Of a stretch of DNA of 64,000 nucleotides, positions 24,628 to 33,052 are shown piece by piece. Source of the DNA: Ralstonia sp. RRA. Its GTDB lineage: Bacteria > Pseudomonadota > Gammaproteobacteria > Burkholderiales > Burkholderiaceae. The translations under genes and the position numbers were made by a program. The stretch's first letter is position 1, and the number at the start of each line of letters is the position of its first letter. Under the pieces are notes generated by a model. That model searched no databases. It worked only from the letters and a program-made list of their open reading frames with translations, and had not been told where the DNA came from. The DNA is taken from contig NZ_CP146092.1 in the NCBI RefSeq assembly GCF_037023145.1, forward strand, positions 930,001-994,000, read 5' to 3'.

Positions 24628-25098
24628 TTAGTCTTGCGACGAACGCATCGACACGTCGCCGATGACCACCCCTCTCAATCCTTCTCGCAACGCCGCAACA
24701 TTGTCCGCGCCGTTCAGTTGCTCGAACTCCCGTTGCGCTTCCTGCCAGAGTGGGGATGCCCTTTCGTACAGATGCCGTCCCTCCTCGGTGAGTTCGACAA
24801 GGCGGCTTCGGCCGTCGGTAGGCGAGGGCTTGATCGTGACGAAGCCGTCGCGCTCCAGGAAGCCCACCATTTTCCCCATCGCCGTTCGTTCGATATCGAG
24901 CCGTTCGGCAAGGGCGTTGACCGGCGTGCTGCCCACTTCGTCCAGGGCGGCCAGGGTGAGGAATTGCGTGATGCGCAGGCCCGAGGGCTCGAGATGGCTA
25001 TCGTAAAGTCGGGAGATCTGCCTGCTCGCCTTCCTGACGGCGAAGCAGTTGCATTGATCGATTCCGAGCGGCTGGTTAACGGGCAACATCTGTTGCAC
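24628..25098 (-). CDS. MarR-family transcriptional regulator
   Basis: A 156-residue MarR protein. It starts with the Cys-containing helix CNCFAVRKASRQISRLYD, then the winged helix (VNALAERLDIERTAMGKMVGFLERDGFVTIKPSPTDGRSRLVELTEEG). An N-terminal Cys in this position is found in redox- or quinone-sensing MarR proteins. Last of a run of minus-strand genes (NmrA-like, NTF2-like, SDR), 151 bases behind the SDR gene. A plausible binder of the twin operators at 27347-27390. No gene is seen in the gap before it (24372-24627). Confidence 0.85.
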   Translation of the reverse strand: MQQMLPVNQPLGIDQCNCFAVRKASRQISRLYDSHLEPSGLRITQFLTLAALDEVGSTPVNALAERLDIERTAMGKMVGFLERDGFVTIKPSPTDGRSRLVELTEEGRHLYERASPLWQEAQREFEQLNGADNVAALREGLRGVVIGDVSMRSSQD

Positions 25099-25249
25099 TC
25101 CTGATTTCAGTGAATTGCGCGAACGCCACGCGCGCGTCGCGCAAAGGTACGAATGTATCTATTGATGAAAGCCGGGAGCAACAGCGCCGGCGTACGATCT
25201 GCACACCTCGTGGCTCGCCGCTGAATCCGGCCCGTATCGACTGCGGTGT

Positions 25250-25963
25250 TCAAAGCCCTGCCGGCGGTGTGATGTAGCCGGGTATCTCGGCCGCGAGCGT
25301 GCGCTTCAGCACCGCTGTCCCCTCGTCGGCCATGACCTCGCTCTTGCCAGCGGCGAGCGCGTCGTAGGTCTGTCGCACGACGTCCTCGGGACTGGCTTTA
25401 GGCACGTCGATGCCGTTGGTCAGATCGGTATCCACGAACCCGACGTGCAGACCGAGAACCTGGATGCCACGCTCGCGCAGGTGAAAGCGAAGCTGGTTCG
25501 TGTAGCTCCAGGCGGCGGCTTTCGACGCGGCATACGGTGTCAAATAGGGCCGCGGGAGCCACACGATGTCGGAGAGCACGTTGATGATCGCGGCATGCGG
25601 CTGGGCCGTCAGGATCTGTTCGAAGGCCTGTGTGACGCGCACCACGCCGTAGTAGTTGGTATCGAACATGCGGGCGGATTGCGCCTGCACGTCGGCCGCC
25701 AAAGGCCCGTCGATCAGAGCGGCAATGCCTGCGTTGTTGACCAGCAGCGTCGTGTCGGCCGCCAGTTTCGCCGCCTCGGCGATCGACGCAGGATCCGTGA
25801 CATCGATCCTGACCGGCACAATGCCCGGCTCGTCGAAACCGCTCGTGTTGCGCATGCCCGCGTACACCTTCGCCGCCCCTCGCCGAAGTGCCTCGCGTGC
25901 AAACGCAAGGCCCAGGCCGCGATTGGCGCCGGTGATGAAGACGTTCGCATTCTTGATATCCAT
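25250..25963 (-). CDS. Short-chain dehydrogenase/reductase (SDR)
   Basis: A 237-residue classical-type SDR: cofactor motif VFITGANRGLGLAFARE, LLVNNAGIA after strand 4, catalytic Tyr/Lys in TPYAASKAA. The Arg after the cofactor motif (NRG) and later AGMRN suggest NADP(H) preference. ATG 25963 has AAGGAG 7 bases upstream; the longer frame start at 25981 does not. Substrate unknown. Likely cotranscribed with the two genes upstream. Confidence 0.85.
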   Translation of the reverse strand: MDIKNANVFITGANRGLGLAFAREALRRGAAKVYAGMRNTSGFDEPGIVPVRIDVTDPASIAEAAKLAADTTLLVNNAGIAALIDGPLAADVQAQSARMFDTNYYGVVRVTQAFEQILTAQPHAAIINVLSDIVWLPRPYLTPYAASKAAAWSYTNQLRFHLRERGIQVLGLHVGFVDTDLTNGIDVPKASPEDVVRQTYDALAAGKSEVMADEGTAVLKRTLAAEIPGYITPPAGL

Positions 25964-26035
25964 GACAAGCTCCTTTTTCAAAAGCCGCGCGCCAGGGAAG
26001 TGCCGATGCCCTCCATGAGCGCGCGGGTGCCTGAT

Positions 26036-26410
26036 TCAAAGAAAGACGTGTTCCGGCAACTGTTTCGAAAGCAACTCCCGCAGATGGGTCGCGAGCGTCA
26101 GTACGGCGCCAAGCGGGCTCATCCGCACGCTGACGCGCGACACCGAGCCGTCTGCGTTGCGATCGGCGACCGCGACCGCGCTCAACGTCTCGCCGCTCGT
26201 CAGGACGGCCTCGTATTCGAGAAAGAGTCGCGAGCCGACGGCTTGAACGAACGTTGGCGTCTGTGACACGTAAAAGGCCCCAACGGCGTCGACGGCGAGC
26301 CGGATTTCGTCGCGCCCGATCACGGGAGCGCGCAACACCGAGCTGACCAGCTCGGCGTCGGCCGTCAGATCATCGAGAAACGGGTGACGGTCAGGTTGGA
26401 TAGGTAACAT
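26036..26410 (-). CDS. NTF2/SnoaL-like small protein
   Basis: A 124-residue protein with an NTF2-like alpha+beta pattern (VGSRLFLEYEAVLTSGETLSAVAVADRNADGSVSRVSVRMSPLG). Such folds bind small hydrophobic ligands or act as isomerases/cyclases. ATG 26410 has GAGAGG 7 bases upstream. It sits 33 bases after the NmrA-like gene. The specific role is unknown. Confidence 0.65.
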   Translation of the reverse strand: MLPIQPDRHPFLDDLTADAELVSSVLRAPVIGRDEIRLAVDAVGAFYVSQTPTFVQAVGSRLFLEYEAVLTSGETLSAVAVADRNADGSVSRVSVRMSPLGAVLTLATHLRELLSKQLPEHVFL

Positions 26411-26443
26411 TTTCAAACCTCTCGATTCGTTTCAAGGACGTGT

Positions 26444-27325
26444 TCATACGAATGCGGCCCGATATTTCGCGACGAACTGCTGGACCGACAGCGGCGGCTG
26501 TCCGGTGACCTTCTCGACGACGTCGTTGGTGCCCGAGAAGATGCCGTCGCGGTAGTTCTGTGCGACTTCGACCAGATGCTGCGTGAGGAACGGTGGAAAC
26601 TTGTAAAGGGTTTCCATCTTGATCCGGAATGCCTCGATGGAAGTCGGCGCGTATTCGATCCTGGCGTCAAGAACCTCGCTCATCGCGGCCGCGATCTCGA
26701 CGTGGTCCATCTCGACGGGGCCGTGGAGCGTGTAGGTCTTGCCCTCGTGGCCTTCGGGGTTGGCGAGGATATGGGCGATCACGCGTCCCTGATCGTCGCT
26801 GGCGATGGGCGCGTGACGGCCATTGCCAAACGGAAATTCGATCTTCTTCGTGGCCCATATCTCCCGCGCAAAATGCGGATAGACGAGCCAATCGGCAAAG
26901 AAGGTCGGGCGCAAATGCGTCGTTGCGACACCCGACCAATCGAAGACCTGCTCGGAGACCCAGTGATCCTGTGCCGCGTGGCTCATCGACTCCCGGCGCG
27001 CGGAAATCTGCGACATGTTGACGATCGCCGTGACGCCCGCTTCCTTTGCCGCCTGCGCGAAATAGGCCGCGGCCCCGATGATTCCCGGCGCGATCGGATG
27101 AAGGAAATACGCAGACCGGATGCCTTCCATCGCTGCCCGAATGTCGTCGATGTCGGTGAAATCCCCGACCGCGACATCGACACCGCGCTGCCTCAGGGCT
27201 GCCGCCCGATCGTCGTCCGTGCGCACATAGGCCCGCACGCGTTTGTTCATCTTGAGCAGTTCGTCAATGGCAATACTTCCGGTACGTCCAGTTGCACCGC
27301 TCACAAGAATCTCTGGCTCGTTCAT
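26444..27325 (-). CDS. NmrA-like NAD(P)-binding oxidoreductase or redox sensor
   Basis: A 293-residue atypical SDR: ILVSGATGRTGSIAIDELLK at the N-terminus (GxxGxxG), RVRAYVRTDDDRAAAL after strand 2, AYFLHPI and IVNMSQISA. Its closest general match is the NmrA/HSCARG group, including quinone oxidoreductases such as QorB. The start is ATG 27325; the longer frame start overlaps the promoter. First gene of a minus-strand operon controlled by the twin operators just upstream. Confidence 0.82.
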   Translation of the reverse strand: MNEPEILVSGATGRTGSIAIDELLKMNKRVRAYVRTDDDRAAALRQRGVDVAVGDFTDIDDIRAAMEGIRSAYFLHPIAPGIIGAAAYFAQAAKEAGVTAIVNMSQISARRESMSHAAQDHWVSEQVFDWSGVATTHLRPTFFADWLVYPHFAREIWATKKIEFPFGNGRHAPIASDDQGRVIAHILANPEGHEGKTYTLHGPVEMDHVEIAAAMSEVLDARIEYAPTSIEAFRIKMETLYKFPPFLTQHLVEVAQNYRDGIFSGTNDVVEKVTGQPPLSVQQFVAKYRAAFV

Positions 27326-27346
27326 CGCTTCGCTCCATTCGAAAGT

Positions 27347-27400
27347 GAGAGCATATGCTCTCTTGAGGCAAATAATAGGAGCATATGCTCTCACTGTCGA
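27347..27400 (-). promoter_or_regulatory. Promoter with two palindromic operators
   Basis: On the minus strand TCGACA (27395-27400), 17-base spacer, TATTAT (27372-27377). GAGCATATGCTC occurs at 27379-27390, inside the spacer, and again as the 16-base perfect palindrome GAGAGCATATGCTCTC at 27347-27362, beyond the -10; centres are 30 bases (three turns) apart. This is a textbook repressor layout for the NmrA-like operon. Confidence 0.75.
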
Positions 27401-27472
27401 GTTTTTTGGTTGGCACCCCGGATAACATCACGCTCGGTTCGGCAGACAGCATTGCTAGCGAGCATCGACGGG

Positions 27473-27718
27473 ATGCCGCGCAGGTGTCCCGCAATTGAAA
27501 GCGCCAGAGGCGTCGATATCGTGGTTGCTTACCTCGATGGCGGAGTTCAGTGTCTGCTCACCTCAAGCAGGGACGGGACCATGCGAATCGACGAAGTGAT
27601 TGTCCGTGGCGTGACGCGGGCGCTGGAGATCATCAGCAAGGGCCCCGAGCATTCGATCTGCCCCCGGATTCGTGCCAGTTGCAAACCGCAAATCGCCGTT
27701 CGCGCGGCTCATCGCTAA
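27473..27718 (+). CDS. Hypothetical small ORF (uncertain)
   Basis: Eighty-one residues (RGVDIVVAYLDGGVQCLL ... IDEVIVRGVTRALEIISKGPE), not recognised. The middle looks protein-like (alternating strands and an amphipathic helix), but no ribosome site is clear and the start is arbitrary. It is the only coding-like segment in the 760-base stretch 27326-28085; the rest of that stretch holds the promoter above and the hairpin at 28004. Confidence 0.3.
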   Translation: MPRRCPAIESARGVDIVVAYLDGGVQCLLTSSRDGTMRIDEVIVRGVTRALEIISKGPEHSICPRIRASCKPQIAVRAAHR

Positions 27719-28003
27719 CAATTCAGTGCCCGACGATGCGACGGATCAGCCAGATGTGTGAGGGGCCGCTACTCTCTCGGGAGCCGACATTTGAGTGTCC
27801 ATCCGCGGGCGCGAGCGAACGACTGAAAGTGGCCGGAAGCAGCCACTCGTAAGGCAGGAGATCAACGACCGCAACCCGTAGCGGTCATTCAATCTTCGGC
27901 GCCATCAACGACCGCTGACAAGCAACTTCCGCCTCCCGTCACATTGCTTTAACACGCCAACTTCACCGAGCAGAACTCGGTAGAAGTCAGTACCGAATAC
28001 GGA

Positions 28004-28033
28004 AGCCCGCCCCCTTCGCTGGGGGCGGCTTTC
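28004..28033 (+). terminator. Terminator-like hairpin
   Basis: AGCCCGCCCCC (28004-28014) pairs with GGGGGCGGCT (28021-28030) with one bulged C, followed by only TTCT. The weak T-tract makes it a probable rather than certain terminator. It lies between the hypothetical ORF and the 3' end of the convergent NmrA-family gene. Confidence 0.5.
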
Positions 28034-28085
28034 TGCTCTGGGAAGCTGTCGTCGATGACGTTTGCTGGGAGAGTCCGACCGACGA

Positions 28086-29039
28086 TTACTCGCTGCGGCC
28101 CGAAGTAAGGTTTGCCTTGATCCACGATGCCACGTCGGTGACCGGAATGGCGTGGCGTTGATTGAACGTCCCGCTCTTGTCCCATGCGACACCCCGCCCT
28201 TGAGCAAAAGCCGCACGATACTTGCGCATCATGTTGTGCGGATCGCGTGCCAGCTCGTCCAGCAAGTACTGCTCGCTCCAGGCCGAATGGGTGAAAGGGC
28301 GGCCGAGGGCCGCTTGCAGCTTGTCGGCGACCTCACCGTAAGTCACGGTGTCGCCGGCCAGATACACGATCTCGTCCCGGATGCGCGGTTTGGCGAACAC
28401 GATCTCGGCGGTCAGCGCTCCAATGTCATCCGGCGTCGTCAGCGTTACTGCGGTGTCGAGGCTGCCTAGTGCGTGGACTGCATCGTTTTGTAGGTCGACC
28501 ACACCGAAATCTGGCTCAAACAGGTAGCTCATGAACATGCCGGTCGAGATGATGACCCACTCGGTCTGGTGCTGACCGCGCAGAAATTCGCGCACGTCCA
28601 ACTGTGCGTCGAAAATGTCTTGCGGACTGCCGCGACCAATCACATCAAAATCGACCCCGAACTGCCATGGGAAGTACCTCGGGATACGCGCCTGCAAGGC
28701 CGCGCGCGCCAGCTTCATTGGCGTGTCGATGCCGGCTGCGTAGCCCGCGCAACCGATGACCGTGTCATATTGCGCGAAGACTTTGGCGAGCTCGTCGATG
28801 GAGCTCTTCACAAGATCGCCGACGACAATCTCGATCCCAAGATTCCGGATCTCCGCGATATCTTGTTGCTTGCCGGGTGTACTGGATTCAACGGCACTTG
28901 CGCGCAGCAGCACGCTGATCTTCGCGCCGTCCACGTCCTTCGCGCGGCGCGCAAGATTGCGCAGTACCGGCAGGCCGAGTTCGCCGGCACCGAGCACGAG
29001 AATGTTTTGCGACGTCGCGTTAGGATCTGTTGGGTTCAT
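28086..29039 (-). CDS. NmrA/isoflavone-reductase-like oxidoreductase
   Basis: A 317-residue atypical SDR: NILVLGAGELGLPVLRNLARRA (Rossmann GxGxxG), VLLRAS after strand 2, YDTVIGCAGYAAG, then a PCBER/isoflavone-reductase-like segment RYFPWQFGVDFD. Proteins of this group reduce phenylpropanoid-like substrates in plants and fungi; bacterial roles are mostly unknown. Divergent from the HxlR-type regulator at 29111, its probable controller. Confidence 0.82.
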   Translation of the reverse strand: MNPTDPNATSQNILVLGAGELGLPVLRNLARRAKDVDGAKISVLLRASAVESSTPGKQQDIAEIRNLGIEIVVGDLVKSSIDELAKVFAQYDTVIGCAGYAAGIDTPMKLARAALQARIPRYFPWQFGVDFDVIGRGSPQDIFDAQLDVREFLRGQHQTEWVIISTGMFMSYLFEPDFGVVDLQNDAVHALGSLDTAVTLTTPDDIGALTAEIVFAKPRIRDEIVYLAGDTVTYGEVADKLQAALGRPFTHSAWSEQYLLDELARDPHNMMRKYRAAFAQGRGVAWDKSGTFNQRHAIPVTDVASWIKANLTSGRSE

Positions 29040-29040
29040 C

Positions 29041-29077
29041 GTCTAGCCTGCCAAGGAATGTGTTGCGGCAGTCTAGC
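29041..29077. repeat. Direct repeats between NmrA-family and HxlR genes
   Basis: GTCTAGC occurs at 29041-29047 and 29071-29077, exactly 30 bases (three helical turns) apart, in the 71-base divergent spacer. Candidate regulator sites. Confidence 0.4.
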
Positions 29078-29110
29078 GATGCATGGACGTGCGCGAAAGA
29101 AGGTACACGC

Positions 29111-29545
29111 GTGATACTGGGAGCCAGGCAGTTGGATCGAGACGAACTTCTCAACTATTCGCAGACCGTATGTGACGGCCTGAGAGACGATGATGATGGC
29201 CTGCGGCGGGAGGTGCTCGCACATGCCGGCAGCCGTTGGTCACTCGGTGTGGTCCACACGCTCGGCGTGTACGGCAGACTGCGCCACGCAGAAATCGGTA
29301 GGCGCATGCACGGGGTGACTCAGCGCATGTTGACGCGCACGTTACGACTGCTCGAGCGTGACGGCTTGGTGCTTCGTCACGATTTCGAAGAGATACCGCC
29401 CAGAGTCGAGTACGAACTGTCCGACACGGGCATGGAGCTGCTCGTTCGCATGGTCCCGCTTTGGACCTGGATCGTGGAGAACGCGGACCGCTTCCGGGAA
29501 GCGAGGCTGAATTTCGACAGACAGCACCGCGACGCAAACTCGTAG
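29111..29545 (+). CDS. HxlR-family transcriptional regulator
   Basis: A 144-residue HxlR-type winged helix: LAHAGSRWSLGVVHTLGVYGRLRHAEIGRRMHGVTQRMLTRTLRLLERDGLVLRHDFEEIPPRVEYELSDTG. These regulators often sense quinones or electrophiles through Cys; here the candidate is the Cys in SQTVCDGL before the HTH. GTG 29111 has AAGG 8 bases upstream. Divergent from an NmrA-family oxidoreductase, a common pairing. The 217 bases after it (29546-29762) show no gene. Confidence 0.85.
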   Translation: MILGARQLDRDELLNYSQTVCDGLRDDDDGLRREVLAHAGSRWSLGVVHTLGVYGRLRHAEIGRRMHGVTQRMLTRTLRLLERDGLVLRHDFEEIPPRVEYELSDTGMELLVRMVPLWTWIVENADRFREARLNFDRQHRDANS

Positions 29546-29762
29546 CTTGCCGGGTGTTGATTGCCCCCCTGCTGTCTGGCAGGGAGAAAGATTGGCGCCC
29601 CTTGGGTGGGCGGCCGATGGTGGCCGCGCGCAGGAAGTGCCGCGCTTCAGCTACCGGCGGATGTCGGCGTGATCAATGAATACCCTGCGAGTGCGTGGCG
29701 ATCAAAGTCGGCACCAGCCCTTCCCAAACGCCAGCCTTCGGTATCGAGCGACATCGATTCGG

Positions 29763-30161
29763 CTACGCGTATTTGTCACCTACCGTACTGCGAATCGGAT
29801 GGGTGTCGTAGACGATGATCATCCGCTCGATGAGCCCTTTGTCGTCGAATTCGAAAACATCGACGCACTCGAAACGCACTGCGGCCCCATCTTTGAGCCC
29901 CCAGTCGTAGATGAAGTAACCCGTCGCGCGTCGGGCGCCTGTCGTGCTAACGCAGATGTCGATCGGGGTTATTTTGCTTTCACCAGACGCTGCGTTGACC
30001 TTCGCAAAGAATGGGGCGGGGTGCATCCAGCCGAGAAAGGGCGAGAAGATTTGGGCGTCTGGCGTGAACAGCGCACAGATCGCCGCGACATCGCCGCGCT
30101 CCAACTCCCTGAGATAGTTGCGAACCTGCCGCGTGTATAGTGCTTCGGACGATGAGGCCAT
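29763..30161 (-). CDS. Nuclear transport factor 2 / SnoaL-like protein
   Basis: A 132-residue NTF2-like protein: YTRQVRNYLRELERGDVAAICALFTPDAQIFSPFLGWMHP, then YDWGLKDGAAVRFECVDVFEFDDKGLIERMIIVYD. Typical of polyketide-cyclase-like or ring-isomerase proteins without assigned function. GGAG lies 7 bases before ATG 30161; another ATG two codons earlier is too close to it. Divergent from the LysR gene at 30243, a likely regulator. Confidence 0.8.
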   Translation of the reverse strand: MASSSEALYTRQVRNYLRELERGDVAAICALFTPDAQIFSPFLGWMHPAPFFAKVNAASGESKITPIDICVSTTGARRATGYFIYDWGLKDGAAVRFECVDVFEFDDKGLIERMIIVYDTHPIRSTVGDKYA

Positions 30162-30242
30162 GTGCATTCTCCGGTCATTCGTTGACAACGCCGCACGCTC
30201 ATGCGGACGCGCGTTAGATGCACGCACGATATCGATGCACCG

Positions 30243-31184
30243 ATGCCCGAACAATCGAAAAATCCGCAACCCGGGTATGCAGCCCATGCATACCCATTGG
30301 CTGACTTGACGCGGGCGTTGCCGCCGTTGGCGGCGCTCCAGTCATTCGTCGCCGCGGCGCAACTCGGGAGCATCAGCAAAGCCGCTGATCATCTGTGTCG
30401 AACGCAGGGCGCGGTGAGCCGTCAGATCCAGCAGCTGGAAGCGCACTACCGGTGTGCTCTGTTCGTGCGCCATGCGTCTGGGCTGACGCTGACGGCGGAA
30501 GGAAGCGAACTGTTGAGCGTGGCCGTAAGCGTACTCACGCAACTGGTTCAGCACGCAGACATTCATGCCAAGACAGCGTCTATCGTCACCCTGCGGGTGC
30601 CGTCCACGTTCGCGATTCGCTGGTTGCTGCCACGTCTGGCAGACATCAATGACGCCTTGCCTGGAACAGAACTCCGTATCTCCACATCGGCGGACGACAC
30701 GCCGGATTTCACTACGCCCGACGTCGACGCCATCGTTGTGCGTGGAACCGGTCAATGGGCAGGTATGGAAGCAATTCCGTTGTTTGCCGAGCAACTCACA
30801 CCGATGTGCACAAGCGAAATGGCCGCATCACTGAGCTCGGCAGCCGATCTTGCTCATGTCACATTGCTCCATCCCGGGCACGGCCATGAGGAGTGGCGAT
30901 GCTGGCTGGAAAGCGTTGGCGCACGGCACGTCGACGCGGACCATGGACTCGTTTTTGATACCCTCGAATTGACGCTCACCGCTGCGGCGGAAGGGCACGG
31001 AGTTGCAATCGGCGATCCCCGCATGGCGCGGGACCGCCTGCGAGCGGGGACACTGGTGACGCCTTTTGTCGACGTGGCGCGAAATGGCTTGTCGTACTTT
31101 GTCGTCTATCCGTCTCAACGAGCTGCACAGTCCAAGATTCGCGCCCTCGCTGACGTCTTGTTTCGGCTTGCGCAGGAAGACTGA
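30243..31184 (+). CDS. LysR-family transcriptional regulator (GcvA-like)
   Basis: A 313-residue LysR protein. The HTH reads LQSFVAAAQLGSISKAADHLCRTQGAVSRQIQQLEAHYRCALFVR, and the effector domain follows (VTLRVPSTFAIRWLLPRL ... HGVAIGDPRMARDRL), a GcvA-like pattern. The start is not certain: ATG 30243 has no clear ribosome site and a leader of about 25 residues precedes the usual start of the HTH. Divergent from the NTF2-like gene. Confidence 0.82.
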   Translation: MPEQSKNPQPGYAAHAYPLADLTRALPPLAALQSFVAAAQLGSISKAADHLCRTQGAVSRQIQQLEAHYRCALFVRHASGLTLTAEGSELLSVAVSVLTQLVQHADIHAKTASIVTLRVPSTFAIRWLLPRLADINDALPGTELRISTSADDTPDFTTPDVDAIVVRGTGQWAGMEAIPLFAEQLTPMCTSEMAASLSSAADLAHVTLLHPGHGHEEWRCWLESVGARHVDADHGLVFDTLELTLTAAAEGHGVAIGDPRMARDRLRAGTLVTPFVDVARNGLSYFVVYPSQRAAQSKIRALADVLFRLAQED

Positions 31185-31222
31185 TTGTTATCGAGGGAAG
31201 CCGTGAGCAGAACGCCTCGAAA

Positions 31223-31273
31223 TGGTGGCGACATCTGGACTCGAACCGAACACTTCCGGGGTATGAACCCGGT
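31223..31273 (-). other. tRNA-like 3' half, CAT anticodon (degenerate or remnant)
   Basis: On the minus strand the order is: perfect 5-bp anticodon stem CCGGG/CCCGG with a 7-base loop TTCATAC (anticodon CAT, U33 and A37 present), variable loop AAGTG, T-arm with standard loop TTCGAGT but one mismatched stem pair, acceptor 3' strand TGTCGCC, discriminator A and encoded CCA. The 5' acceptor strand (expected GGCGACA) and a canonical D-arm are absent upstream. I read it as a tRNA-Met-like 3' fragment. The rest of the gap 31185-31329 shows nothing else. Confidence 0.4.
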
Positions 31274-31329
31274 TGAATCCGCAGTCGGAAGCGGCCGATC
31301 TTCCCACACATCACAGCACGGCGCATGCC

Positions 31330-32937
31330 CTACGGGCTAGGGTGGCGGCCCGCCCCATCCAGCGCAGGCTCCCGGTGCTGCGCCCGCGTGTCGGGGCCAA
31401 ACGCCATGATGCTGAGCACGGCCAAGGCCCACGCGGCGATCACACCGTACAGCATCACGCGCTCGAAACCGTGCACAAGCGCGGCATGAACGATCACGCT
31501 GTTCGGATCGACAGCGGCAAGTTCCGCGCTGCCCTGCGTGAGATGCGCAAGATTGCCGGCGGCGACCTTTTCTGCGAGCAAACGCAGCGGCCCGGTTTCG
31601 GAAAAACCGGAAAGTGCGCGCGTGAGGTAAGAGAGCACGCCTTCGAGAAGAATGAAACCCATGAGGGCGATGTTGATGGCCAGGCTGATCAATCGGGCGC
31701 TCATATCGATGCCCGACGCCATGCCTGCGCGGTCTGGCGAGACCGAGCCCGTGGCGGTATTGGTGACCGGTGTATTGGTCAGGCCCAGCCCCGTTCCGCA
31801 CAACAGGCAACCCGGCAGCATCGTGAGCCAGCTGGCGTGCTCCATGTCAGCGCCAAGCCGCATCAGCATGAAACCGAGGCCGATGGAGAACATGCCGAGC
31901 GGAATGACTCTGCGTGCTTCGAACCTGAGCGCAAGCCGCTCGGCAAACGGTGGGATGACAAGTGTCGGTAGCGTATAGGCAAGCAGCGACAGTCCGGCGT
32001 CCACACTCGTATAACCGAGTGCGCCCTGAAAATAGATCGGCAGGTAGATCATGAACGGCCAGTAGCTGAAGTTCATGCCCATTGCCCCGAACATCGCACC
32101 GGAAAACGAGCGGATCCGGAACACCGAGAAGTCGAACATGGGGCGAGGGCTGCGCTTCTCGACAACGACAAACGCGACGAAACTCAACACCGTCGCGGCG
32201 GCGATGCTCAATGCGGTGGGGCTGCTGAACCCGAGGTCCGGACCTTGCGTGATGAGATAGACGAGGCCGAAACACCACACCGAAAGCGTGAGGATGCCGG
32301 GAACATCCAGCCGTTGCGCATGCGGGTCGCGGGACTCCTGCACACCGGCCAGGACCAGGCCCAGCGCAACGATCGAGATCGGCGCGTGGATGAGGAAGAC
32401 CCACTGCCAGTTGGCAACGGCGACGATCATGCCGCCAATGATCGGACCGAAGCCGAGTCCGATGCCGAAGATGATTCCCCAAGCGCCAAACGCCTTGCTG
32501 CGCTCACGCCCTTCCTGGAACTGATGCGAAAGCACGGCCACCTGGCAGATCAGCATCGCGCCACCGCTCATCCCTTGAAGAAACCGGCTGACGATCAGGA
32601 CGGACGCGCTTTGCGCGAGCCCGCAGACCAGAGAGGTGATTCCAAACATCACGATGCTGGCCACATAGATGCGTTTGCGCCCGAAGCGATCTGCCAGCGC
32701 CCCAGTGGCCATCAACACCGTGGTACACGCGAGCGTATAGGCGTTCATGATCCATTGGATCTCCTTGAAATCGGCGTGCAGCACGCGTTCAAGGGTCGAT
32801 AGGATCGTCGGGACACTGGATATTTCGAGGCCAAACATCAGCGAGGTCAGGCAAACGGCTGCCAGTGCAAGCGCGTTTTTTGGAGGGCGGGAGAAGGTCA
32901 TGACGCGTGTGGAAAAAGGGGGCAGCCGCTTGGTCAT
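31330..32937 (-). CDS. DHA2-family MFS drug/proton antiporter
   Basis: A 535-residue transporter with about 14 membrane segments, the DHA2 size. Motif A-like loop ALADRFGRKRIYVAS follows helix 2; the antiporter motif C region GFGPIIGGMIVAVANWQWVFLIHAPI lies near residue 180. Likely exports a toxic compound across the inner membrane. A start at 32901 (MTFSRPPK) is also possible. Divergent from the LysR gene at 33053. Confidence 0.88.
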   Translation of the reverse strand: MTKRLPPFSTRVMTFSRPPKNALALAAVCLTSLMFGLEISSVPTILSTLERVLHADFKEIQWIMNAYTLACTTVLMATGALADRFGRKRIYVASIVMFGITSLVCGLAQSASVLIVSRFLQGMSGGAMLICQVAVLSHQFQEGRERSKAFGAWGIIFGIGLGFGPIIGGMIVAVANWQWVFLIHAPISIVALGLVLAGVQESRDPHAQRLDVPGILTLSVWCFGLVYLITQGPDLGFSSPTALSIAAATVLSFVAFVVVEKRSPRPMFDFSVFRIRSFSGAMFGAMGMNFSYWPFMIYLPIYFQGALGYTSVDAGLSLLAYTLPTLVIPPFAERLALRFEARRVIPLGMFSIGLGFMLMRLGADMEHASWLTMLPGCLLCGTGLGLTNTPVTNTATGSVSPDRAGMASGIDMSARLISLAINIALMGFILLEGVLSYLTRALSGFSETGPLRLLAEKVAAGNLAHLTQGSAELAAVDPNSVIVHAALVHGFERVMLYGVIAAWALAVLSIMAFGPDTRAQHREPALDGAGRHPSP

Positions 32938-32991
32938 GTCCGGTGTGGACGACGGCGCGGCCCGGTCAGAAGCACGTCGGTGTACTGTATC

Positions 32992-33006
32992 GGGAATAAA
33001 TTTCCC
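32992..33006. promoter_or_regulatory. LysR-type operator candidate
   Basis: GGGAA-TAAAT-TTCCC, a perfect 15-base inverted repeat in the 115-base spacer between the divergent MFS and LysR genes. TTGACG just downstream (33009-33014) could be the -35 of the LysR gene. Confidence 0.5.
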
Positions 33007-33052
33007 TATTGACGTGATTTTTTCCCATTAATTGCTCCGTAACAGAACCAAT

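Noticed and set aside
26576..27718. 380-codon plus-strand frame spanning the NmrA-like gene and beyond
   Set aside because: Most of it is antisense to the NmrA-like gene and crosses its promoter; only the last 81 codons are kept, at low confidence.
31223..31300. Functional tRNA-Met
   Set aside because: The 5' acceptor strand and a normal D-arm are missing; reported only as a tRNA-like remnant.
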